A stretch of DNA of 7,664 bases from CAZLPW01 sp964561495 (GCA_964561495.1 CAZLPW010000093.1:1-7664), one strand, 5' to 3'; positions 1 through 6,300 are shown, numbered from the stretch's first letter. Translations and numbers: made by a program. The notes: generated by a model from the letters alone, not told the origin.

Positions 1-1
1 G

Positions 2-1645
2 ATAGATAAAGTAAAAATCAAACATCCAGAAACAAATTTGATCGGTACCAGAATTAAAGATGTTGGTAACCCTTGGCTAGATGCTGGAATTGTTCCTTTT
101 TCAACTCTGAAGTACTATAAAGATAAAGAATATTGGTCAAAATGGTTTCCTGGTGATTTTGTCACAGAATGTTTTCCAGGACAGTTTAGGAATTGGTTTT
201 ATTCATTACTAGCTATGAGTGCAGAACTAGAGGGTGTCGCACCATTTAAAACTTTACTTGGTCATGCATTAGTCAAAGATGAAAAAGGTAAAGAAATGCA
301 TAAATCTACTGGTAATGCTATTTGGTTTGATGACGCAGCTGAAAAGATGGGTGTTGATGTAATGCGCTGGATGTATGCTAGCCAAAATGTAGAGCATCAT
401 CTTTTATTTGGATATGCTGCTGCTGATGAAGTAAGAAAAAAAATAATCACTTTATGGAATGTATATAGTTTTTATGCTACTTATGCGAGCCTAGATGAAT
501 TTTCACCAGAAAATTTCACTTTAAAGTCTAAAAATATGACAATTTTAGATAAATGGATCTTAGCAAAAACTAATAAACTTATAGAAGTTGCTAAAAATTC
601 CTATGATAATTATAAAATATCAGATCTTATGAAATTCTTTGAATTATATTTAGATGATTTATCCAATTGGTATATAAGAAGAAATAGAAGAAGATTTTGG
701 AAATCTGAAAATGATATAGATAAGAATACTGCTTATATGACTCTATTCGTTGTTATTTGTGATGTAATTAAAATTTTATCACCAGTCATACCATTTCTTA
801 CAGAAAAAATATATCAAAATCTGGTGAGAAACTCTATTGAAAATTCGCCTGAAAGTGTTCACCACTGTGATTTTCCCATTCCAAATGATCAATGGAATGA
901 AGATGAGTTAATTATGAAGGTAGATTCTATGAAAAATCTAATTGAATTAGGTCGTTCTGCCAGAAATGAATCAGGGATAAAAGTTAGACAACCATTATCT
1001 ACTCTTTATTATGCATTAGAAGATAGTAAAATAGCAAGTTTTATTGATGAGTATGATAATATAATCAAAGATGAATTGAATGTTAAATCCATAATTAGAA
1101 TGAATGAAGACGATGATTTAATAGCCTATAAAATAAAGCCAAACTTAAAAACTCTTGGTCCAAAATATGGAAAAGGATTAGCAGAAATTCAAAATTTATT
1201 AGATACAAATTCATCGCATGAATTAGTTAAAGAAATGCAGTTAAAAGATGAAATAAAACTAAAAAATGGAGACTATGTTTTATCCAGAGAGGACGTGTTT
1301 ATAGAGACTATTGCTAATGATGATTCTATTGCAGTAAGCGGTTATGGTATTACTGTAAGCTTAATATTAGAATTATCGGAAGAGCTAATTGAAGAAGGTA
1401 GAGTACGTGAAATTGTTAGAATTATTCAAAACTTTAGAAAGGATGCCAGTTTTGCAGTAGATGATAGAATTATTATTTGTTGGAATTTAGAGGGGCAGAT
1501 AAAAACTGCATTTAGTAAATTTAAGAAGTATTTTTATGAAGAAACTCTTACCGTAGATATTGTAGAAGATCTAACGGAATACGATATTGAGCGAAAATTT
1601 AAAATTGATGGTAGAGAATTTTTAGTTAAAATAAAACGGAAATAG
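2..1645 (+). CDS. ileS: Isoleucyl-tRNA synthetase, C-terminal part (5' end outside window)
   Basis: Cytoplasmic class I aminoacyl-tRNA synthetase that charges tRNA-Ile. The frame is open from base 2 to the TAG at 1643-1645, giving 547 visible residues; full-length family members have roughly 940-1100, so the N-terminal half with the HIGH motif and most of the editing domain is missing. A TTG at base 38 is internal, not a start. Visible in order: the end of the catalytic domain ('VGNPWLDAGIVPFSTL', 'FPGQFRNWFYSLLAMS'), the KMSKS-equivalent loop as EMHKSTGN (bases 293-316), the anticodon-binding helical domain ('LSNWYIRRNRRRFWKS', 'LSPVIPFLTEKIYQNL'), and a long C-terminal region ending 'GREFLVKIKRK' with no Cys-rich zinc finger. 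The missing finger and the MHKST loop fit the eukaryotic-like (IleS2) type rather than the E. coli type. It is the first visible gene of a tightly packed run and is followed 12 bases later by a DksA-like gene. Identity is secure; the subtype is inference from remembered family features. Confidence 0.96.
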   Translation: MDKVKIKHPETNLIGTRIKDVGNPWLDAGIVPFSTLKYYKDKEYWSKWFPGDFVTECFPGQFRNWFYSLLAMSAELEGVAPFKTLLGHALVKDEKGKEMHKSTGNAIWFDDAAEKMGVDVMRWMYASQNVEHHLLFGYAAADEVRKKIITLWNVYSFYATYASLDEFSPENFTLKSKNMTILDKWILAKTNKLIEVAKNSYDNYKISDLMKFFELYLDDLSNWYIRRNRRRFWKSENDIDKNTAYMTLFVVICDVIKILSPVIPFLTEKIYQNLVRNSIENSPESVHHCDFPIPNDQWNEDELIMKVDSMKNLIELGRSARNESGIKVRQPLSTLYYALEDSKIASFIDEYDNIIKDELNVKSIIRMNEDDDLIAYKIKPNLKTLGPKYGKGLAEIQNLLDTNSSHELVKEMQLKDEIKLKNGDYVLSREDVFIETIANDDSIAVSGYGITVSLILELSEELIEEGRVREIVRIIQNFRKDASFAVDDRIIICWNLEGQIKTAFSKFKKYFYEETLTVDIVEDLTEYDIERKFKIDGREFLVKIKRK

Positions 1646-1650
1646 AAGGA
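1646..1650 (+). promoter_or_regulatory. Shine-Dalgarno sequence of the DksA-like gene
   Basis: AAGGA lies directly after the ileS stop codon and 7 bases before the ATG at 1658. It is the clearest ribosome binding site in the window and fixes the start of the DksA-like gene. Most other genes here lack a comparable signal. Confidence 0.7.
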
Positions 1651-1657
1651 AAATAAA

Positions 1658-2053
1658 ATGGCAAATAAAAAATATTCCAAAACAAAGCTAAAAATGTTTA
1701 AAAAAAATATAGAATCTAAGCTAATTAAAGTAGCTGAAGATTTAGGTGATATTAAACGAAACCTGGACACACGAAATAGTTCAAATGCGGGTCTATCCCA
1801 AGATTCTGTTTATAGTGTGCATATGGCAGATGCTGGAACTGACTCTTTTGAACGTGAAAAAGATTTCCATTTTATGAATAGGGAATCAGAGTATTATAAA
1901 CATTTGTATAATGCATTAGATAGGATTGAAAATGGCACTTTTGGTGTTTGCTCTTTTTGTGGTGACCTTATTTTAGAAGAACGTATGCTAGAGGTTCCTA
2001 ATGCAACCAAATGTGTTGAGTGCAAAGAGAAAGAAAAACTAAACATAGCATAA
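1658..2053 (+). CDS. DksA/TraR-family C4 zinc-finger protein
   Basis: A 131-residue protein of the DksA/TraR family. Characterised members bind in the RNA polymerase secondary channel and modulate transcription initiation, often together with ppGpp. The N-terminal third is Lys-rich and predicted helical (coiled-coil-like). The middle contains 'HMADAGTDSFEREK', where E. coli DksA has its acidic coiled-coil-tip motif, so the tip differs from true DksA. The C-terminus has a four-cysteine finger, C98-X2-C101-X17-C119-X2-C122, within 'GTFGVCSFCGDLI' and 'TKCVECKEKEK'. The ATG is supported by an AAGGA 7 bases upstream. The gene sits between ileS and lspA, an arrangement I recall from several phyla, including FCB bacteria and Firmicutes. 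The family call is secure. Whether it acts as a ppGpp cofactor is unknown, so no gene symbol is given. Confidence 0.9.
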   Translation: MANKKYSKTKLKMFKKNIESKLIKVAEDLGDIKRNLDTRNSSNAGLSQDSVYSVHMADAGTDSFEREKDFHFMNRESEYYKHLYNALDRIENGTFGVCSFCGDLILEERMLEVPNATKCVECKEKEKLNIA

Positions 2054-2059
2054 TTTGTT

Positions 2060-2560
2060 TTGTTTGTTCTTTGGATAACTTTCGCGGTTTTTTTGTTAGA
2101 TCAGTACACTAAGTGGATAATTAAATCTAATTTTGATCTTTATCAGACCAAACCAATTATTGAGAATTTTTTTCACATTACATACGTAACTAATGATGGT
2201 ATGGCATTTGGGCTATCAATGCCTGGTGGCAGATCAATTCTATTGTTTCTATCTGTACTTTTAACTATACTGATTTTTTGGTATTTATGGAGGGAGCGAT
2301 TTAATCATATAATTATTAGAATAAGTTTAGCATTAATTTTAGCTGGAGCCCTTGGTAATATTATTGATAGAGCAATTTATGGAAGTGTTGTCGATTTTTT
2401 GGATTTTATGATAGGTGATTTTCATTGGTATATTTTTAATGTCGCTGACTCATCTGTTACATCGGGAATGATATTGTTTATGTATTATTCATTCTTTATT
2501 GAACCCACTTTTCAAAGTGAAGTCAATAATCAAGAAGAAGGCTTTAATAGTATAGATTAA
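2060..2560 (+). CDS. lspA: Lipoprotein signal peptidase (signal peptidase II)
   Basis: An inner-membrane aspartyl protease that removes the signal peptide from diacylglyceryl-modified prolipoproteins. The 166 residues match the usual family length of about 160-170. The first hydrophobic segment carries 'LLDQYTKWIIKS', the typical LspA N-terminal signature, and four membrane segments are visible. The catalytic aspartates are present in their usual contexts: D103 in 'GNIIDRAIYGSVVDFLDF' and D130 in 'FNVADSSVTSG'; N100 and N127 are also conserved. The start is TTG at 2060, only 6 bases after the DksA-like stop. That stop is in the same frame, so no earlier start is possible, and a later one would remove part of membrane segment 1. 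There is no Shine-Dalgarno sequence, which suggests coupling to translation of the preceding gene. The C-terminal tail is hydrophilic. Confidence 0.95.
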   Translation: MFVLWITFAVFLLDQYTKWIIKSNFDLYQTKPIIENFFHITYVTNDGMAFGLSMPGGRSILLFLSVLLTILIFWYLWRERFNHIIIRISLALILAGALGNIIDRAIYGSVVDFLDFMIGDFHWYIFNVADSSVTSGMILFMYYSFFIEPTFQSEVNNQEEGFNSID

Positions 2561-2568
2561 AAATAATT

Positions 2569-3537
2569 TTGATAGAGATAATATCTAAGGTTTATAATAA
2601 TAAAAATATTAGGCTAGATACCTATATAAAAAACACTCTTAATGGATATTCCAGAACCAAAATTAATTTTTGGATAAAATCTAGTTTAGTAAATGTAAAT
2701 GGTTTTCAAGAAAAACCAAGCTATCTCGTTCAAAATAATGATAAAATTTCTATAAATATTCCAAAACAGCAGATTAATCAAAAAAAAATAGAACCAATAA
2801 AAATGGATTTAGATATTGTTTATGAGGATGACAACATTGTTATAATCAATAAACCTGTTGGGCTTGTTGTTCATCCTGGAAATGGGAATCCTTCCAATAC
2901 ATTAGTTAATGGTTTGGTAAATCATTTTAAATCATTATCAGATATTAATGGTTCGAATAGACCAGGTATAGTTCATAGACTTGATGCAGATACATCTGGA
3001 CTCATAGTAGTAGCCAAAAATAATATTGCTCATGAAGTTTTAAGTACCCAATTTCAAAAAAGAAAGGTTTCTAAAGTTTATTTTGCAATTACTTGGGGAG
3101 ATTGGAAAGAAAAAAAGGGAATTATAGATATGCCTATAAATAGAAATAAAAAAGACCCTACAAAATTTTCAGTTCATGAAATAGGTAAAAAATCAATTAC
3201 TAGGTTTGAGGTAAAGAAGAAGTATAGGCATCTATCATTAGTTAAATTTTATCCAGAAACTGGTAGAACTCATCAAATCAGAGTACATTCATCTTTTAAA
3301 GGAAATCCAATTTTTGGAGATAAGAAATATGGAGGAGCAGAAACAAAAACCAGAGGATTTTTACCCGAATTAAATAAAATTTATAAGAGAATGTTGGGGG
3401 ATTTTAGAGGACATGCTTTACATGCGGAATCAATTGAGTTTACACATCCAAAAACAAATAAACTGGTATCGTTTAATTCTTCATTACCTTCTCAATTTCA
3501 AAATTTAGTAAATTCGATTGAAAAATATTATGGCTGA
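2569..3537 (+). CDS. rluD: RluD-type 23S rRNA pseudouridine synthase
   Basis: Isomerises uridine to pseudouridine in RNA; family members mostly modify 23S rRNA (RluD acts on helix 69). The 322 residues compare with about 326 in E. coli RluD. An N-terminal S4-like RNA-binding domain (about residues 12-70, with 'RLDTYI' and 'VNVNG') precedes the catalytic RluA/RluD domain. The catalytic loop is 'RPGIVHRLDADTSGL' with the nucleophile at D139; 'INKPVGLVVHPG' and 'GRTHQIRVH' (residues 232-240) are the other family motifs. A stretch around 'GGAETKTRGFLPELNKI' before 'GHALHA' is a variable insertion. The start is TTG at 2569, 8 bases after the lspA stop and without a Shine-Dalgarno sequence. No ATG fits without losing the S4 domain. 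The last 8 bases overlap the next gene. The substrate could be an RluC- or RluA-like site instead, since paralogues are hard to separate by eye; RluD is favoured because of the S4 domain and operon position. Confidence 0.88.
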   Translation: MIEIISKVYNNKNIRLDTYIKNTLNGYSRTKINFWIKSSLVNVNGFQEKPSYLVQNNDKISINIPKQQINQKKIEPIKMDLDIVYEDDNIVIINKPVGLVVHPGNGNPSNTLVNGLVNHFKSLSDINGSNRPGIVHRLDADTSGLIVVAKNNIAHEVLSTQFQKRKVSKVYFAITWGDWKEKKGIIDMPINRNKKDPTKFSVHEIGKKSITRFEVKKKYRHLSLVKFYPETGRTHQIRVHSSFKGNPIFGDKKYGGAETKTRGFLPELNKIYKRMLGDFRGHALHAESIEFTHPKTNKLVSFNSSLPSQFQNLVNSIEKYYG

Positions 3538-4528
3538 AACATTTAAAAAACATATTGATAATTTTATCGATTTTATTAATAAAGAGAAGGGTTATTCAGA
3601 ACATACTATAGCCTCATATAAAGGTGATTTATTGCAATTTTTTAAATTTTCCATAGGCTATTTTGAAGGTACTAAGTTTAATTTAGAAGATATAAATAGG
3701 CAATTAATTAGAGATTATTTAGGTTTTGAATTTGAAATAGGCAAATCAGTAAAAACAAGATATCGTAAGTTGGCATCTATAAAATCATTTTTCAAATATC
3801 TTATTAGAGAAAAAAAGATTATAGATAGTCCAGCTGAGTATATTCCAATGCCAAAAGTTGAAAAAAAAATACCAAGGTTTATCCAACAAGGACAAAATAT
3901 TAATCAATTGATGTCAAAGCCTGAAATATTTGAAAAACAAAAAAACCATCGCGCTAGTAAAAATAATAAAAAAAGAGATATAACTAAAATTAGAAAAGAA
4001 AAAATTCTTAGGGACTGTGCAATGTTGGAATTATTCTATGCTAGCGGCATCCGAAGGAGTGAGTTGGTTGCGCTTAATATTGGTTCTGTTAATATAAGAA
4101 GTAAACTATTAAAAGTATCAGGAAAGGGTAAAAAAGAAAGGATAGTTCCATTTAACAGATCTGCCAAAAATGCTCTTGTGGCTTATATCAATCATCGTGG
4201 AAAAATATTGGATAAAGATTTAAATGCACCATTATTTTGTGGTTCTAATCAGAATAGAATTTCAATTCGTACTGTTAGTCGTCGTATAGGGGAATACATT
4301 AAGGATCTGAATGTAAATAATAAAAATCTTGGACCCAAGTTAGGAGAAGGTGGACCGCATACATTGCGTCATACCTTTGGATCACACCTCATTGATAATG
4401 AAGCTGATATTAGAGTTATACAAGAACTACTTGGTCATAGTAGTATTTCATCCACACAGATTTATACCAATGTTAGTTCAAAAAAAATAAAAAAAGTTTA
4501 TAAAAAGGCTCACCCTAGAGGACAATAA
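3530..4528 (+). CDS. XerC/XerD-type tyrosine recombinase
   Basis: A tyrosine site-specific recombinase, most likely the housekeeping enzyme that resolves chromosome dimers at dif. An N-terminal SAM-like core-binding domain (about residues 1-100, 'GYSEHTIASYKGDLLQFFKF') precedes the catalytic domain. The full active site is present: R175 in 'ASGIRRSEL', K199 in 'GKGKKERIVPF', H277 and R280 in 'HTLRH', H303 in 'LGHSS' and nucleophile Y312 in 'TQIYTNV'. ATG 3530 is chosen over the in-frame TTG at 3518 because it gives a normal N-terminus and an 8-base overlap with the rluD stop. At 332 residues it is longer than typical XerC/D (about 300). The excess is a Lys/Arg-rich insertion around residues 130-157 between the two domains and a few residues before the HTLRH motif. 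Its place inside a housekeeping operon argues against a phage or integron integrase. XerC versus XerD cannot be decided here. Confidence 0.92.
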   Translation: MAETFKKHIDNFIDFINKEKGYSEHTIASYKGDLLQFFKFSIGYFEGTKFNLEDINRQLIRDYLGFEFEIGKSVKTRYRKLASIKSFFKYLIREKKIIDSPAEYIPMPKVEKKIPRFIQQGQNINQLMSKPEIFEKQKNHRASKNNKKRDITKIRKEKILRDCAMLELFYASGIRRSELVALNIGSVNIRSKLLKVSGKGKKERIVPFNRSAKNALVAYINHRGKILDKDLNAPLFCGSNQNRISIRTVSRRIGEYIKDLNVNNKNLGPKLGEGGPHTLRHTFGSHLIDNEADIRVIQELLGHSSISSTQIYTNVSSKKIKKVYKKAHPRGQ

Positions 4529-4530
4529 GG
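4526..4530 (+). promoter_or_regulatory. Possible ribosome binding site of pckA
   Basis: TAAGG overlaps the stop codon of the recombinase gene. It is 11 bases from the ATG at 4542 and 5 bases from an in-frame TTG at 4536. Neither spacing is ideal, so the site does not decide the start. ATG is preferred on codon strength. Confidence 0.4.
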
Positions 4531-4541
4531 TTTATTTGATA

Positions 4542-6170
4542 ATGGAAGTAAAAGCAAATACACTTGGGATAGATCTATTAGGAATAGATAAAGATTTAAT
4601 ATTGCATAGAAATCTTTCAGTAGAGCAGCTTGCCGATGATATTTTAGATAAGAAGGAGGGTGTGAAAGGTCTTAATGGTGCAACTATGGTCGATACTGGT
4701 ATATACACTGGTAGATCTCCAAAGGATAAATATATTGTTTCTGAAAAAAGTTCTAAAGATAAAATATGGTGGGGTGAAGTAAATAGAAAAATATCTGAAA
4801 AGCATTTTGAAACTTTATATGAAATAGTAATTGATTATTATAATAAATCTAAAGATAAAAGAACTTATTTATTTGATGGTTACGCAGGCGCTGATGAAGA
4901 GCATTCAATTTCGGTTAGAATTTTAGCCAAAAGAGCTTGGCAAGCACATTTTGCTCACAATATGTTTATTAGGGAAAAAGAAAAACAATTAATCAATAAA
5001 AATATTCCAGATTTTACAATTATCAATGCATCGGATATTTCAAATCCTTTTTATAAAGAGTTTGGCATGAATTCTAAGACCTTCATTATTTTTCATTTAG
5101 GAAAACGTATTGCAATAATTGGTGGAACTGAATATGGGGGTGAAATGAAAAAAGGAATTTTTTCTGTGCTGCATTATATACTGCCTCAAAAAGGAATCTT
5201 GTCTATGCATTGTGCTGCAAATGTTTACGAGGACGGCAGTAATCCAGCTATATTTTTTGGTCTATCAGGCACAGGTAAAACAACTCTTAGCACTGACCCG
5301 TTGCGACCTTTAATTGGAGATGATGAGCACGGTTGGTCAGACAGAGGTATTTTTAATTTCGAGGGTGGATGTTATGCTAAGGTAATAAATTTAGATGCTG
5401 AAAAAGAGCCAGATATATATGCAGCTATTAGAGAAGGAGCTCTCTTAGAAAATGTTGTATATGATCAAGAAACCAGAGCAATCGATTTTTCCGATAGTTC
5501 AAAAACGGAGAATACTCGCGTTTCTTATCCAATAAGCCATATCGAAAATTCTCTTTCATCTAAAGGTCTACCAAGTATTGCTGGCCACCCTGAAAAAATT
5601 ATTTTTTTGACCTGTGATGCTTACGGAATTCTACCTCCAGTTGCAAAATTATCAAATGAACAAGCTATGTATCATTTTATTAGTGGGTACACTGCTAAAA
5701 TAGCTGGTACTGAGAGAGGCATAACGGAACCAGTGGCGACTTTTTCTCCTTGCTTTGGGGGACCATTTCTTACTTTGCACCCCCTAGAATATGCAAAATT
5801 GCTTGAAGACAAATTAATTAAACATAATGTCACCGTTTATTTAGTAAATACGGGTTGGGTTGGGGCAAGTGCTAGTTCAGGTGCAAAAAGAATTGATTTG
5901 AATATTACGAGGATGATTATTAATAAAATTCTTGGAGGTGATGTTGAAAAATCAAAATTTAAATTGGATCCATATTTCCATTTTAATATACCAATAAATC
6001 TGTCTGGACTTGATCCTAATATTTTGATGCCTGAATTATCATGGGTAGACAAGAAAAAGTATCATGAAATAGCAAAATCTCTGGTGCGAAAGTTTCAAGA
6101 GAATTATAAATCATATCATATCAGTGACGATCGTTTATTAAAAGCTGGCCCTTCCTTGTCCATAGATTAA
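4542..6170 (+). CDS. pckA: Phosphoenolpyruvate carboxykinase (ATP)
   Basis: A cytoplasmic enzyme converting oxaloacetate plus ATP to PEP, CO2 and ADP, the entry step of gluconeogenesis. From ATG 4542 it has 542 residues, against 540 in E. coli PckA, and appears complete. Visible motifs: R58 in 'TGRSPKDKY' (oxaloacetate binding), 'GGTEYGGEMKKG' (metal and substrate lysine region), the P-loop 'GLSGTGKTT' at residues 240-248 with K246 and T247, the kinase-2 motif 'IGDDEHGW' with D260 and D261, and the adenine-binding region 'GTERGITEPVATFSPCFG'. The P-loop followed by the DDEH motif marks the ATP-dependent rather than the GTP-dependent family. The segment 'NTGWVGASASSGAKR' is a few residues longer than the E. 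coli equivalent. It ends with tandem stops TAATAA. It lies 13 bases after the recombinase gene, so it is probably co-transcribed, although no functional link to the upstream genes is apparent. Confidence 0.97.
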   Translation: MEVKANTLGIDLLGIDKDLILHRNLSVEQLADDILDKKEGVKGLNGATMVDTGIYTGRSPKDKYIVSEKSSKDKIWWGEVNRKISEKHFETLYEIVIDYYNKSKDKRTYLFDGYAGADEEHSISVRILAKRAWQAHFAHNMFIREKEKQLINKNIPDFTIINASDISNPFYKEFGMNSKTFIIFHLGKRIAIIGGTEYGGEMKKGIFSVLHYILPQKGILSMHCAANVYEDGSNPAIFFGLSGTGKTTLSTDPLRPLIGDDEHGWSDRGIFNFEGGCYAKVINLDAEKEPDIYAAIREGALLENVVYDQETRAIDFSDSSKTENTRVSYPISHIENSLSSKGLPSIAGHPEKIIFLTCDAYGILPPVAKLSNEQAMYHFISGYTAKIAGTERGITEPVATFSPCFGGPFLTLHPLEYAKLLEDKLIKHNVTVYLVNTGWVGASASSGAKRIDLNITRMIINKILGGDVEKSKFKLDPYFHFNIPINLSGLDPNILMPELSWVDKKKYHEIAKSLVRKFQENYKSYHISDDRLLKAGPSLSID

Positions 6171-6190
6171 TAAATTATATTTTTAATTTA
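6171..6190 (+). repeat. AT-only inverted repeat after pckA
   Basis: TAAATTA (6171-6177) and TAATTTA (6184-6190) are perfect 7-base complements around a 6-base loop. All pairs are A-T and no U-tract follows, so it is at most a weak 3'-end hairpin, perhaps coincidental in such AT-rich DNA. No convincing terminator for the pckA operon was found elsewhere before the metH leader. Confidence 0.3.
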
Positions 6191-6215
6191 ACCCTATTTA
6201 TATATTATATTTTGA
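6180..6215 (+). promoter_or_regulatory. Candidate metH promoter
   Basis: TATTAT at 6203-6208 (or TATATT at 6201-6206) resembles a -10 box and would place the transcription start near 6214-6216, just before the first paired base of the riboswitch at 6218. The position 17 bases upstream, around 6180-6185, is only T-rich and is a poor -35 box. The call rests mainly on position, since a leader riboswitch needs a start close to its 5' end. In AT-rich DNA such hexamers are common by chance. Confidence 0.35.
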
Positions 6216-6217
6216 TA

Positions 6218-6270
6218 GTCGTGATTTGTACCCTATTGCAACGACATTAAAATGAAACGCTAAAAAGGTA
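6218..6270 (+). ncRNA. SAM-II riboswitch aptamer in the metH leader
   Basis: An S-adenosylmethionine-binding leader RNA. The sequence follows the SAM-II (metA-motif) layout: P1 stem GTCGT (6218-6222) with ACGAC (6241-6245), enclosing GATTTGTACCCTATTGCA (6223-6240), which carries the family's GATTTG...CC...TTGCA signature. An A-rich linker with CATTAAA follows, then the conserved 3' strand CGCTAAAAAGG (6258-6268). The pseudoknot can form: TACC (6229-6232) with GGTA (6267-6270), and GC (6238-6239) with GC (6259-6260). Its place directly before metH, a methionine biosynthesis gene, fits the class. The identification comes from remembered consensus, not a covariance-model search, but the conserved blocks occur in the right order and spacing with both helices intact. 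Confidence 0.92.
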
Positions 6271-6288
6271 ATTACCCCAATTAGCGTT
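6256..6288 (+). promoter_or_regulatory. Antiterminator helix of the SAM-II switch
   Basis: AACGCTAA (6256-6263) is the perfect reverse complement of TTAGCGTT (6281-6288), giving 8 consecutive pairs. The first strand contains the conserved GCTAA of the aptamer 3' strand. The second covers the whole terminator loop and two bases of its 3' arm. The helix is therefore incompatible both with the SAM-bound pseudoknot and with a full terminator, as expected for the ligand-free ON state. This function is inferred from complementarity. Confidence 0.72.
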
Positions 6289-6300
6289 GGGGTTTTTTTT
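6275..6300 (+). terminator. Riboswitch-controlled intrinsic terminator before metH
   Basis: The stem CCCCAA (6275-6280) / TTGGGG (6287-6292) has a 6-base loop TTAGCG and is followed at once by eight T residues (6293-6300), a textbook intrinsic terminator. It lies only 5 bases after the SAM-II aptamer and would form when SAM holds 6258-6270 in the pseudoknot. The U-tract ends on the base before the metH start codon. It may also stop readthrough from the pckA operon. Confidence 0.85.

Noticed and set aside
38..40. TTG as a start codon for the first gene
   Set aside because: The same frame continues to the left window edge in IleS-like sequence, so this is an internal leucine codon of a truncated gene.
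1534..1770. Minus-strand open frame of 78 codons across the ileS/DksA-like junction
   Set aside because: It lies opposite two well-supported genes, its Ser/Phe/Ile-rich translation shows no recognisable motif, and it has no ribosome site.
3518..3520. TTG start for the recombinase gene
   Set aside because: ATG 3530 lies four codons later, gives a normal N-terminus and a short overlap with the rluD stop.
3530..4528. Recombinase as a mark of a mobile element, integron or phage
   Set aside because: It is embedded in a housekeeping operon with overlapping genes; no attachment site, repeats, cargo genes or composition change were seen.
4536..4538. TTG start for pckA
   Set aside because: It adds only two residues before ATG 4542. 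Its spacing to TAAGG is short, and ATG is the stronger codon, although this remains undecided.
5837..6052. Minus-strand open frame of 71 codons inside pckA
   Set aside because: It is fully opposite conserved pckA sequence and is explained as an antisense shadow.
6267..6276. Perfect palindrome GGTAATTACC as a protein operator
   Set aside because: It overlaps the aptamer 3' strand and the terminator arm, so it is better explained by the RNA switch; at most it forms a small hairpin inside the antiterminator loop.
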